Shown here: positions 17,306-25,798 of the stretch, in pieces
How the letters are laid out: each line of letters starts with the position of its first letter
Position numbering within the stretch: the stretch's first letter is position 1
NCBI GenBank assembly: GCA_020444175.1
Contig: JAHLLM010000010.1
Span: 62,001 to 126,000 of the forward strand
DNA: 64,000 nucleotides
Direction of reading: 5' to 3'
Origin: Desulfobulbaceae bacterium
GTDB taxonomy: Bacteria; Desulfobacterota; Desulfobulbia; Desulfobulbales; SURF-16
Notes under the pieces: generated by a model
What the model was told of the DNA's origin: nothing
Seen by the model: only the letters and a program-made list of their open reading frames with translations
Databases searched by the model: none
Translations under genes and position numbers: made by a program

Positions 17306-17766
17306 CAGGAATTATGTTTGATCTTCTCAAAAATATCGTTCAGGGCGGTTTCAAAAAGGTTGATTCCCCGGAAGAAAATGAAAAAAACAAACAAATTGCC
17401 GCCTGTGTCCTTCTGCTTGAGGCTGCGCATGTTGATGACGAGTGCACCCCTGAAGAGATGGATCATGTTGTATCCGTGCTTCATGCCAAGCTCGGCATCT
17501 CCATGGATTATGTTGATGAATTAATGGCGCTGGCCCATGCCGAGAGAAAGAACGCCGTTGATCTCTGGAAATTTTCAAATCATATCAATCAGACGTATTC
17601 AATGGCTGAAAAAATCGCTATAATGGAAGATGTTTGGCGGATAATTCATGCAGATGGAAAACTTGACATGCATGAAGATCATTTTGCCCATAAACTGGCC
17701 AACCTTTTAAGATTAACCCATAAGCAGCTTATTGATGCCAAGCTGGCAGCACGTAACCTGAACTAA
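17302..17766 (+). CDS. TerB-family tellurite-resistance-like protein
   Basis: A 154-residue all-helical acidic protein of the TerB/TerB-like family, with the repeated metal-binding pattern AAHVDDECTPEEMD (near 40-53) and IIHADGKLDMHEDHF (near 112-126). TerB domains are thought to sit at membrane stress complexes. Two starts are possible: GTG at 17302, overlapping the previous stop, or ATG at 17314, for which the AGGA site is only 3 nt away. Despite the family name there is no evidence for tellurite resistance here. Confidence 0.85.
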   Translation: MTGIMFDLLKNIVQGGFKKVDSPEENEKNKQIAACVLLLEAAHVDDECTPEEMDHVVSVLHAKLGISMDYVDELMALAHAERKNAVDLWKFSNHINQTYSMAEKIAIMEDVWRIIHADGKLDMHEDHFAHKLANLLRLTHKQLIDAKLAARNLN

Positions 17767-17822
17767 TTGATGTTGCGTTGGCAGGAGGTCTGTTGCGCGG
17801 CTTTTGGCGGCTTACTGAATAA

Positions 17823-17926
17823 TTGATGGTCTCGCAAAAAGCTCTCAAGCTGACCATCCGCCAACGAAATATCAACAAGTTACATACTTGTCGGCGGCGG
17901 TTGAGGGGGGGTTACGAAACCGTCAA
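17823..17926 (-). repeat. Dispersed palindromic repeat, copy B
   Basis: On the plus strand it runs from TTGATGGTCTCGCAAAAA to ACGAAACCGTCAA; read on the minus strand it aligns along its full length with copies A, C and D. The two ends form an imperfect inverted repeat, and inner GC-rich blocks (CCGCC and GGCGG) can also pair. It fills the gap between the TerB-like gene and pckA. Confidence 0.85.
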
Positions 17927-18023
17927 TAATTGAACAGTTGAAAATCAGGGGAATCGTCTCCAGAAACAGTTTCTTCTTTAACGAAAAGATCTGACAAGAG
18001 CAACGAGCCGGAGGTCATTGATC

Positions 18024-19628
18024 ATGCAGGAAAGTTATTGTAGCGAGCACAGCAGTTACGGGTTGGAAAACCATGGCCTGACAAATTTGAATGAGATTTT
18101 CTGGAACCTGCCGACTACAAGGCTCTATGAAAAGATACTGACCCGTGGTGAGGGACGTCTTTCTCATCTTGGACCTATTGTTGTCCGCACAGGCCACCAT
18201 ACCGGTCGATCCGTCAATGATAAATTTATCGTCAAAGAGCCTTCAACACAGCAGGATATATGGTGGGGTGACGTCAACCCTCCCATTTCCGAAGAATATT
18301 TTGACCAGTTGCATAAACGCATGGCCATGCATCTGCAGACCCAGGACGTTTATGTCCAGGACTGTTTTGCCGGTGCTGACCCCAAACTGAGAATGCCGGT
18401 AAGGATCATTACCCAATATGGCTGGCACAGTCTTTTTGCCCGTAATATGTTTATCCAGGCAAAACCGGAAGAAATAAGACGGCATGTCCCGGAGTTTACA
18501 GTGATAGATGTCCCGCGTTTTCATGCCGCCCCCAGTCTCGATGGTACAAATTCAGAAACATTCATCATAGTCAACCTGAGGAAAAGACTGATTCTCATAG
18601 GTGGTTCAAGCTATGCCGGTGAAATCAAAAAATCAATTTTCAGCGTCATGAACTATTTGATGCCCAAGAGAAAAGTGCTGCCCATGCACTGTTCTGCCAA
18701 TATCGGACCTGATGGAGAAACGGCACTTTTCTTCGGTCTCAGCGGTACGGGTAAAACAACCTTGTCTGCTGACGCATCACGAACCCTGATCGGCGATGAC
18801 GAACATGGCTGGGGAAAAGATGGGATTTTTAATTTTGAAGGTGGCTGCTATGCCAAACTCATTCGCCTCTCCCCGGAGCACGAGCCGGAAATTTTTTCCA
18901 CCACCAGACGTTTCGGGACTATCCTGGAAAATGTCAGCCTTGATTCATGTACTCGAATGATTGATCTCGATGATGACACCTTTACCGAGAACACTCGCGG
19001 TTCATATCATATTTCCGCCATTCCCAACGCCAGTAAGAAAGGAATCGGAGGCCATCCAAAAACCATTATTTTTCTTTCTGCCGATGCCTTCGGTGTTTTG
19101 CCCCCTATTGCTAAATTGACCATAGAGCAGGCTATGTATCATTTTATTTCGGGATATACGGCTCGGGTAGCCGGTACCGAACGTGGCGTTACCGAACCGT
19201 CGCCTGTTTTCAGCGCCTGTTACGGGGCACCGTTTATGCCCATGCATCCCATGCGATATGCCGAATTGTTGAGCGAGAAACTCATGATGCATGGTTCCCA
19301 GGTCTGGCTGATCAACACGGGCTGGAGTGGCGGCCCCCATGGAGTAGGAAAACGTATGCCTCTTAATTATACGAGGGCTATGGTAAATGCCGCTTTAGAT
19401 GGTACACTGAATGATGTTGCCACTGAAAAAGAACCTTTCTTCGGGCTGCATATTCCAAAACACTGTCCCGGTGTGCCGGATGAGGTGCTTATTCCGCGAA
19501 ACACGTGGCCTAATCCTGCGGATTGTGATGCTCAAGCAGAAAAGCTGGCTCGTATGTTTGCCGAGAATTTCCAGCAATTTGCCGATCAGATGACCCCGGA
19601 GGTGCTGAAGGCCGGTCCTTCTTTGTGA
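18024..19628 (+). CDS. pckA: Phosphoenolpyruvate carboxykinase (ATP)
   Basis: Interconverts oxaloacetate + ATP and phosphoenolpyruvate + CO2 + ADP, for gluconeogenesis or in the fixing direction. 534 residues, the usual size. Seen motifs: the substrate-binding RTGHHTGRSVNDKF, the kinase-1a loop GLSGTGKTTLSAD (about 235-247), the metal-binding IGDDEHGWG and FNFEGGCYAK, and YTARVAGTE. The ATG at 18024 is chosen because GGAGG lies 9 nt upstream; a TTG at 18018 is in frame. The 5' region holds repeat copy B. Confidence 0.97.
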   Translation: MQESYCSEHSSYGLENHGLTNLNEIFWNLPTTRLYEKILTRGEGRLSHLGPIVVRTGHHTGRSVNDKFIVKEPSTQQDIWWGDVNPPISEEYFDQLHKRMAMHLQTQDVYVQDCFAGADPKLRMPVRIITQYGWHSLFARNMFIQAKPEEIRRHVPEFTVIDVPRFHAAPSLDGTNSETFIIVNLRKRLILIGGSSYAGEIKKSIFSVMNYLMPKRKVLPMHCSANIGPDGETALFFGLSGTGKTTLSADASRTLIGDDEHGWGKDGIFNFEGGCYAKLIRLSPEHEPEIFSTTRRFGTILENVSLDSCTRMIDLDDDTFTENTRGSYHISAIPNASKKGIGGHPKTIIFLSADAFGVLPPIAKLTIEQAMYHFISGYTARVAGTERGVTEPSPVFSACYGAPFMPMHPMRYAELLSEKLMMHGSQVWLINTGWSGGPHGVGKRMPLNYTRAMVNAALDGTLNDVATEKEPFFGLHIPKHCPGVPDEVLIPRNTWPNPADCDAQAEKLARMFAENFQQFADQMTPEVLKAGPSL

Positions 19629-19707
19629 AAAAAAGAGGGGAATTTTTAAGGGTGTTTTTTTTGTTAGGTTGGGCTGCTGAAGAGAGAAATGTTGCACGCT
19701 TTTTGAA

Positions 19708-19775
19708 TATGGAATATAGGGATAGTAATTTCTATTACAAATTGAGTTAATAACCTCAATCCCTCCTATTCCAAA
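19708..19775. repeat. Imperfect inverted repeat downstream of pckA
   Basis: TGGAATATAGGGAT (19710-19723) pairs with ATCCCTCCTATTCCA (19759-19773), and an inner ATTGAG/CTCAAT hairpin overlaps the right arm. It may end the pckA transcript, although the T-run is poor. Confidence 0.45.
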
Positions 19776-19917
19776 TGGTAAAGAGACTTACAAAAAGTAA
19801 AAAAGAAGTCTTTATTATCATTTTTCAACAGTTGCAGCACTGACACACATTTCTTTTCTCTCGATTATTTTCTCCTCCGTTGATCGGAACCTTGAGTCCT
19901 TCTTGTTTTTTTAATCT

Positions 19918-21597
19918 ATGGATACGACGAATTTCCATACCATAAAACCCGCGGACCTTCCTTCTCCGCCTCAGACAGCCATCCGCATTATGAGGGCCTG
20001 CTCCAGAAAGCGGGTCAATAATGAAGAGTTGAGCAGCCTGACCCAGAATGATCCCCTGCTTACTGCGGAATTACTGCGCATTGCCAACTCCTCTTTTTTC
20101 AGCCACGGCAGGTCCGTTGAATCGATCAGTCGAGCTATCCAGGTGCTCGGTCAACGCGCCTTGCGAAATCTTGCCCTGTGTCTTTCAGTGCGTGATGCCC
20201 TGAAAGATTGTGTCATTCCTGGATTTGATCTTGATCTGTTCTGGGAGGACGGGTTGCGCAGGGCTGTGAGTGCAAGACTTCTTGGCAGACTTGCCTCCCT
20301 TGACGCTGATGAGTGTTTCACGGCAGGTTTGCTCCAGGACTTCGGACTTCTTGTTCTTTTCCATCTCTTTCCTGAAAAGGGAAATGAAGCAGTAGAGATG
20401 CGAAAAATGACTCCAAGTAGACGACGTAACCGCGAAAAGGCTATTTTTTGCATAACACACGACCGGGTGGTTGAGCAGCTTGCCGAGGAATGGCAACTTC
20501 CAGAAAATCTGTCCCTGGCTCTGGGCAGTCACCACAAGAAAAAAGATGAAGGTCAGGCAAGGAGTCCGCTCAGCCGTGTTCTGCAGGGAGCCGACTGGTT
20601 GAATGCTCTTTTTACTGTTGATAACAAGAAGGTGGTATTAAGCCGGTGCAATATGCTCTTTTTTAAGGGCTTCGGGCTTGACCGGCAGAAAACCGAGGAG
20701 TACATCGCGTCCATCCCTTCGCAAACAGAAGAGGCGGCGGATGCCCTCGGTCTGCGCATCGGTGAGCAGGAAGATTTCAGCGATGTCCTGCGTTCAGCCA
20801 ATTTGCGGCTGATTGAAGATAATGTCAGTTATCAGGAACTTGCCTGGCGTCTGAAAAAAACCTTGCTTGAACGGGATAGGCTGGCTTCCGAACTTCGCAA
20901 GGAACTTAAACTGGCCCGCGAGGTGCAGAAAAGTTTACTGCCTGTTTCCCGTGAAGGATTGCCTGTGCATGGCATCAATATCTCTGCCCGCCACCTTTCA
21001 GGAGATTTTTATGATTATTTCAGTCTGCCTGACGGGCGTATCATTTTCAATCTTGGCGACGTGTCCGGTAAGGGGTCACACGCAGCACTGCTGATGGCGA
21101 AAATAAGTTCTGTATTTCGCTGTCTGGGGCGAGTGACAAACTCGCCCGGTGAACTTCTCGAACGTATTAACAGTGAACTTTGTGCTACCTCCATTCGGGG
21201 TATGTTTGTGACCATGGTTGCTGGTATCTATTCACCGGTTGCCGGCATAATCAGCCTGGCCAATGCCGGGCATCCCCCCCCTTTGCTGGTGAATCGAAAC
21301 GGGCATTTCAAGGAGTTTCCTGCCGAAGAACCGCCTTTAGGTATTCTCCCGGGGCAGAAATTCAGGGAACAGAATGTTGAGCTTGGCAATGGCAGCTTGT
21401 ATATCTATTCAGACGGAATCACCGAAGGGCGCGACAGCGAGAATCAGCCTCTTGGGATTAAGGGGTTGCTTGATCTCATTAAAAGACACGGGAATCTTCC
21501 CAGACAGAAAAGGCTTGTCGAGATAGTCAAGCCCTTGCGGGAAAGGCCGCTGAAAGACGATATTACCCTGCTCGTGGTGGAGATGCCGGATGGGTGA
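19918..21597 (+). CDS. HDOD domain - PP2C (SpoIIE-type) phosphatase
   Basis: A 559-residue soluble regulator. Residues about 10-215 form an HDOD domain (SPPQTAIRIMRAC, then NDPLLTAELLRIANSSFF and AIQVLGQRALRNLAL). A helical linker (about 290-335) leads into a SpoIIE/RsbU-like serine phosphatase with metal ligands in SGDFYDYF and GDVSGKGSHAALLMA, plus NAGHPPPLL and YSDGITEGRD. Phosphatases of this type remove phosphate from STAS-domain proteins. The next genes encode an RsbW-like kinase (overlap 8 bp) and a STAS protein, so the three should form a phospho-switch. No clear Shine-Dalgarno precedes the ATG. Confidence 0.92.
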   Translation: MDTTNFHTIKPADLPSPPQTAIRIMRACSRKRVNNEELSSLTQNDPLLTAELLRIANSSFFSHGRSVESISRAIQVLGQRALRNLALCLSVRDALKDCVIPGFDLDLFWEDGLRRAVSARLLGRLASLDADECFTAGLLQDFGLLVLFHLFPEKGNEAVEMRKMTPSRRRNREKAIFCITHDRVVEQLAEEWQLPENLSLALGSHHKKKDEGQARSPLSRVLQGADWLNALFTVDNKKVVLSRCNMLFFKGFGLDRQKTEEYIASIPSQTEEAADALGLRIGEQEDFSDVLRSANLRLIEDNVSYQELAWRLKKTLLERDRLASELRKELKLAREVQKSLLPVSREGLPVHGINISARHLSGDFYDYFSLPDGRIIFNLGDVSGKGSHAALLMAKISSVFRCLGRVTNSPGELLERINSELCATSIRGMFVTMVAGIYSPVAGIISLANAGHPPPLLVNRNGHFKEFPAEEPPLGILPGQKFREQNVELGNGSLYIYSDGITEGRDSENQPLGIKGLLDLIKRHGNLPRQKRLVEIVKPLRERPLKDDITLLVVEMPDG

Positions 21598-22021
21598 CGT
21601 GCTGGTTTTTAAGGGTGTTTTCCGGGCACAACCGGAAATGCTGAGCACTCTTCGTGCTCGGTTGCGGGAGATAGCAGCAGACTGCGGGTGCAGCGGGGAG
21701 AATGTCGATTGCCTGGTGCTTGCTGTCAATGAGGCATGCAGTAATATTATCCGACACGGCTACGGTGAGAAAAAGAGGGGTGAAATTATTATAGAAATTT
21801 TCCATAATAAAAATGAACATGAGATACGCATTCGTATTCAGGATTTTGCCCCCCATGTGGATTTAAGCCGCATAAAAAAAAGAGATCCAGCAGTTGTAAA
21901 GCCAGGAGGACTTGGTCTTTATTTTATTCAGAAGGTAATGGACAAAGTGGAATTTCTCGAACCTTCGGATGGCAAAGGGAATGTTCTTGAACTTGTGAAA
22001 AAGATCGGTCGCAAGGCCTGA
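21590..22021 (+). CDS. RsbW-like serine kinase (HATPase_c anti-sigma-factor type)
   Basis: A 143-residue GHKL-fold kinase. The N-box reads VNEACSNIIRHGY (residues about 45-57), the D-box region IRIQDFAPHVD and the G-box KPGGLGLYFIQKVMD. Proteins of this class phosphorylate a serine on a STAS partner or sequester a sigma factor. The start overlaps the end of the phosphatase gene, and the STAS gene follows after 126 bp. The kinase's natural partner is therefore probably that STAS protein, an inference from gene order. Confidence 0.9.
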   Translation: MGDVLVFKGVFRAQPEMLSTLRARLREIAADCGCSGENVDCLVLAVNEACSNIIRHGYGEKKRGEIIIEIFHNKNEHEIRIRIQDFAPHVDLSRIKKRDPAVVKPGGLGLYFIQKVMDKVEFLEPSDGKGNVLELVKKIGRKA

Positions 22022-22147
22022 AACTGCTGCTGTTAATTAAACAAGATGTTGCTTCAAACCCTGCGGAATGCACTGAGTCCTCAGAAGAATTCCCCTCTGT
22101 TTTTCGTGGAGTTTGCGGCTTGAAAAAATGTTGCCCAGGTGGACTGC

Positions 22148-22510
22148 ATGACAAAAAAAAACAAATATTATCCTGTTAACCGGCATGGTCCTGTAACCGT
22201 TATCTCTCTGACCGGAGAGATAGATATGCAGACCTCTCCGAATGCACGGGAGCAGATGCTTGATATTTTGAAGAAGAAAGGTTCCCTGCTGGTGGATCTG
22301 TCAAAGACAAAATACATTGACAGCTCAGGTGTTGCAAGCCTTGTCGAAGGGTTGCAGCTGGCAAAAAGCAGAAAACTTTCTTTTGCCCTTGTTGAGGTCA
22401 GCCATTCCGTAAACCAGGTCCTGCAGCTTGCCCGTCTTGATAAAGTATTTCCAATCCATCAGACTCTTGAACAGGCACTGACTGCCATGGGAACCCAGGA
22501 ACAGGGATGA
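22148..22510 (+). CDS. STAS domain protein (anti-sigma antagonist / MlaB-like)
   Basis: A 120-residue single STAS domain. The conserved phospho-acceptor loop reads YIDSSGVASLVEG, with the serine pair at the position phosphorylated in SpoIIAA/RsbV. The start is ATG 22148 with AGGTGG 5 nt upstream (an in-frame GTG lies at 22139). It overlaps mlaE by 4 bp. In E. coli the Mla transporter has its own STAS subunit, MlaB, bound to the ATPase MlaF. This protein sits in the same operon position but keeps the phosphorylatable serine, and a kinase and phosphatase are encoded just upstream. Confidence 0.9.
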   Translation: MTKKNKYYPVNRHGPVTVISLTGEIDMQTSPNAREQMLDILKKKGSLLVDLSKTKYIDSSGVASLVEGLQLAKSRKLSFALVEVSHSVNQVLQLARLDKVFPIHQTLEQALTAMGTQEQG

Positions 22511-23295
22511 AGAGGTTCTGTGAACAACTGGGGCGCAGGACCGTAGTTTCCCTTGAAGAACTCGGCTATGTTGCCTCATTGTGCCTGGAAAGCGTTCTCT
22601 GGCTTTTTCTTGGACCAAGACGGAGGCAGCCGGTACAGACTTCCGCTGTTTTTCGCGAGGCCATGGAAATCGGGGTAATGGCCATCCCCATAGTGTCCAT
22701 GCTCTGTTTTGCAGTTGGAGTCATGCTTGCCATACAGGGTATTGAAACCTTGAAGGTCTTCGGCGCCGAGAGTAAGGTTGTGATCGGCATTGCTCTTTCG
22801 GTTACCAGGGAGTTTTCTCCCCTTATTGTTGCCATTCTTGTGGCTGGGCGTTCAGGGTCCGCTATTGCGGCCCGCATCGGCACCATGCATGAATCTCAGG
22901 AAATAGACGCCTTGCGGGTTATCGGCATTAATCCCATTCGATATCTTTCCACCCCTCTTCTTCTTGCTGCACTTATTTCCGTTCCCTCGCTGACAGTACT
23001 CGGTGATCTGGCCGGCCTGTTCGGGGGAGCTCTTTTTACCAGTCTGAAATTAAATGTTCCTGTGACTGTTTTTTTTCAACGTTGCCTTGATATTCTTTCC
23101 GTGGACGATATAGGTCAGGGGCTTATAAAAAGTATTATTTTTTCCTTGATTATCGTCCTGATCGGTGTGAGTAACGGCTTCCAGGTAAGGGGAGGAGCCG
23201 AGGGGGTAGGGCGGGCGACGACACGGTCCGTGGTCTTATCCATCACCTTTATTATTCTTGCCGACCTCATTTTTACCTTTTTCATGAACAGGTGA
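22507..23295 (+). CDS. mlaE: MlaE-type ABC transporter permease
   Basis: The membrane subunit of the Mla/Mkl-type importer that moves phospholipids between outer and inner membrane. It has 262 residues and about six membrane segments. Typical motifs are FREAMEIGVMAIPIV, the EQ-like loop SVTREFSPLIVAILVAGRSGSAIAARIG (quoted in part), MHESQEIDALRVIGINPIRYL and GVSNGFQVRGGAEGVGRATT. Start overlaps the STAS stop codon (ATGA), and its own stop overlaps mlaF, so the three are translationally coupled. Confidence 0.94.
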   Translation: MKRFCEQLGRRTVVSLEELGYVASLCLESVLWLFLGPRRRQPVQTSAVFREAMEIGVMAIPIVSMLCFAVGVMLAIQGIETLKVFGAESKVVIGIALSVTREFSPLIVAILVAGRSGSAIAARIGTMHESQEIDALRVIGINPIRYLSTPLLLAALISVPSLTVLGDLAGLFGGALFTSLKLNVPVTVFFQRCLDILSVDDIGQGLIKSIIFSLIIVLIGVSNGFQVRGGAEGVGRATTRSVVLSITFIILADLIFTFFMNR

Positions 23296-23297
23296 TT

Positions 23298-24083
23298 ATG
23301 GACCACCCTGCCATTGAAGTAAACAGCTTATCCGCCCATTATGGTGATCGGCTTATTCTCGATAATGTTACTCTCACGGTCGACTATGGTGAGATTCACG
23401 TTATCATGGGCGGCAGTGGTTCCGGTAAATCAACATTGCTCCGGCATCTTCTCGCGCTCAACCGGCCTACTTCCGGTTATATCAAGCTGCTCGGCAGGGA
23501 TATAAACAGTATTTCCGAAATTGAGCTTGATGAGTTGAGAAGGGAAATGGGAGTCGCCTTCCAGGGGGGAGCACTTTTCGGTTCCATGACTGTTGGAGAA
23601 AATATCCAGCTCCCCTTGAAAGAACATACCAGGCTCAACGAGTCCACCATGCGTATCATGAGCAGGATGAAGCTTGAGGTAATGAACCTGGCAGGCTTTG
23701 AGGATCTCATGCCTTCCGAGTTGTCCGGCGGAATGATAAAACGGGCCGCCCTGGCCAGGGCTGTTGTCATGGACCCGAAACTGCTTTTTCTGGATGAACC
23801 GTCGGCAGGGCTTGATCCGGTTGTGGCCGCCGAGCTTGACCAGTTGATCCTGCGTCTCCGTGAAGCCATGAATATCACCATTGTGGTTGTCACCCATGAG
23901 CTTGAGAGCGCTTTTACCATAGCAGACCATATCACCGTTCTCGACAGTGGCAGAATTTTAATAACAGGAGCAGTCGATGAAGTGCGAAACAGCAGCAATC
24001 AAAGGGTGCAGGATCTTCTCATGCGCAGGGTGAGCATGGCTGTGGTTGATGGTGATGCATACCTGCAGCGCTTGACCGGCTAA
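23298..24083 (+). CDS. mlaF: MlaF-type ABC transporter ATPase
   Basis: ATP-binding subunit of the lipid importer. Walker A GGSGSGKST (near 38-46), Q-loop in VAFQGGALFGSMTVGENI, the signature LSGGM in place of the usual LSGGQ, and Walker B LLFLDEPSAGLDP followed by the switch histidine in VVTHELES. The atypical signature methionine is normal for MlaF. The start may be ATG 23298 or GTG 23292; the latter overlaps the mlaE stop. Confidence 0.95.
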   Translation: MDHPAIEVNSLSAHYGDRLILDNVTLTVDYGEIHVIMGGSGSGKSTLLRHLLALNRPTSGYIKLLGRDINSISEIELDELRREMGVAFQGGALFGSMTVGENIQLPLKEHTRLNESTMRIMSRMKLEVMNLAGFEDLMPSELSGGMIKRAALARAVVMDPKLLFLDEPSAGLDPVVAAELDQLILRLREAMNITIVVVTHELESAFTIADHITVLDSGRILITGAVDEVRNSSNQRVQDLLMRRVSMAVVDGDAYLQRLTG

Positions 24084-24149
24084 GTGAGGTGGAAAATGTG
24101 AGGGGAGAGGTGCGGGTTGGCAATCGTCATTTGGAGAAGCTGAGAATTT

Positions 24150-25094
24150 ATGAAAAGAGATAAGATAAATTATTTCGGGGTCGGGCTTTTTGTAATGGGC
24201 ATGTTTGTCGTGCTTATGCTGACGCTGCTTAAATTGACGGGGAGAGACGCTGACAGCGTTTCCTATCTCGTTCAATATAAAAGTATTGCCGGAATCAGAG
24301 AGGGATCATCGGTTACTCTGAGCGGTTATAAAATTGGACAGGTGGCTTCAATTATACCGATGCCGAAAAGTGATATTGGTGGCTATCAGCTGGAACTTTC
24401 AGTGCGCGGGGATTGGAAAATACCTGGGGACAGTACGGCTTCCATTGTCAGCCCGGGGCTTCTGTCCGAAAAGCAGGTCAATATCACGCCGGGAGGAAGT
24501 GCTGCGTATTTGTCACCTGGCGGGAGTATCAAAGGCGTGGAAAAAGTTAATGTGATGGCTGCTATTGAAAATATGGCCAATCAAATGAACGAATTGACGG
24601 AAGATTCCATAAAACCGCTTATCGCGAGTATCGGGGATTCTGTTACATCTCTCAGTGCCGACCTCCATAATGACCTGCCCCAGGTCATTACAAACCTCAA
24701 TACTCTTATCGAAAATTTAAATTCAAGCGCAACGAGCCTGAGCCACATGATAAGTCCGCAAAATACCGAGCATGTCAACAGTTTTTTTGCCAACGCTGAC
24801 AGCATTGCCAAGGATCTCTCCGGTTTGACCGACGATATCAGTTCCCTGCGCAGCCAGCTGGAACTTTTTGTCGGGGAGGCCCATCAGGTTGTGAAGGAAA
24901 ACCGGGTTAACATTGAAAGGACTGTCTCCGGACTTGCCGATCAGACTGATGTTCTGGGGCTTCATCTGAATACAACCCTCTATCACCTTGATGAGACCAG
25001 TCGAAATTTGAGTGAATTGAGCAGGGCTTTGCGTGAAAATCCCGCCCTTTTGATTCGAGGTACCAAAAAAGAAAATGGGGGAGAGGAAAAATAA
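24150..25094 (+). CDS. mlaD: MlaD-type MCE domain lipid-binding protein
   Basis: A 314-residue periplasmic protein anchored by one N-terminal membrane helix (about 10-29). The MCE domain follows (about 38-115) with the pattern YKSIAGIREGSSVTLSGYKIG and SIVSPGLLSEKQVNITPG (both in part). A long helical tail (130-300) is longer than in E. coli MlaD (183 residues) and is like the Mce/PqiB-type members that build a helical tube. It starts 66 bp after mlaF and ends exactly overlapping the next start codon. Confidence 0.93.
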   Translation: MKRDKINYFGVGLFVMGMFVVLMLTLLKLTGRDADSVSYLVQYKSIAGIREGSSVTLSGYKIGQVASIIPMPKSDIGGYQLELSVRGDWKIPGDSTASIVSPGLLSEKQVNITPGGSAAYLSPGGSIKGVEKVNVMAAIENMANQMNELTEDSIKPLIASIGDSVTSLSADLHNDLPQVITNLNTLIENLNSSATSLSHMISPQNTEHVNSFFANADSIAKDLSGLTDDISSLRSQLELFVGEAHQVVKENRVNIERTVSGLADQTDVLGLHLNTTLYHLDETSRNLSELSRALRENPALLIRGTKKENGGEEK

Positions 25095-25711
25095 TGAATG
25101 GATACAAGTTGCTTTCCATAATGCTTCTCTCTCTGCTCTGTATGTCGATAGTGTCCTGCATGACGCAGCAATCTCTGCCACAGGACCATTATTATCGATT
25201 GCCGGATCAGCCGGGAGAGAAGAGGGCGCATGTATTGTTTAAGGGTGTTCTCGGAGTGGGAGTCTTTAAAGCTGACGGTATGCTCAATGACAGATCCATC
25301 CTGACTGTTGATCCGGAGCATCCTGTAGAAATCTACCGTTCTGATTATCATCTCTGGCAGGAAGTGCCCGGAGTACTGATTCAGAAAAATATGACCTCCT
25401 ATCTGCAGAGAGTCGGAGCAGCGGGGCAGATTGTTTTATTTGAACCCGGCATGGATGTTGACCGGCTTGTTTCCGGACGTCTCCTTCGTTTTGAAGTATT
25501 AGAAGGGAAAGGTGGAAACGAGGTAAGGGTGCATATGGAGATTTCGGTTTTCCAAAAAGAGAACAGGGACCGAGTGTTCCTCGAGACCTATCGTGTGACG
25601 ATTCCCTGTCGTGATACCTCCATGGTCGCTGCCGTGGAAGGGCTGGGCGAGAGCCTGAAGCAGATATATGACCGTTTTCTGCGTGATGCAGGCGCGCGTA
25701 AATTGCAATAG
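25094..25711 (+). CDS. PqiC-like ABC-transport auxiliary lipoprotein
   Basis: A 205-residue outer-membrane lipoprotein with lipobox IVSC (cysteine near residue 22). The mature domain starts YYRLPDQPGEK and contains YRSDYHLWQEVPGVLIQ, typical of the PqiC/YmbA family (DUF330-like), proposed to dock the MCE tube to the outer membrane. Its start overlaps the mlaD stop by 1 bp. No mlaA or mlaC is present in this operon, so this lipoprotein probably replaces that outer-membrane arm. Confidence 0.88.
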   Translation: MNGYKLLSIMLLSLLCMSIVSCMTQQSLPQDHYYRLPDQPGEKRAHVLFKGVLGVGVFKADGMLNDRSILTVDPEHPVEIYRSDYHLWQEVPGVLIQKNMTSYLQRVGAAGQIVLFEPGMDVDRLVSGRLLRFEVLEGKGGNEVRVHMEISVFQKENRDRVFLETYRVTIPCRDTSMVAAVEGLGESLKQIYDRFLRDAGARKLQ

Positions 25712-25798
25712 TTTCCTTCTTGTTTGCATTGTGGCAAGGCCCCCAAAAGGTACCTGTTCAGTTGCCTTCCAATGAAATGGCAATTCGGGGTTCAACAT

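Noticed and set aside
17823-17926. Dispersed repeats considered as integron attC sites
   Set aside because: No integrase, no RYYYAAC/GTTRRRY core pair and no cassette-like promoterless genes between copies.
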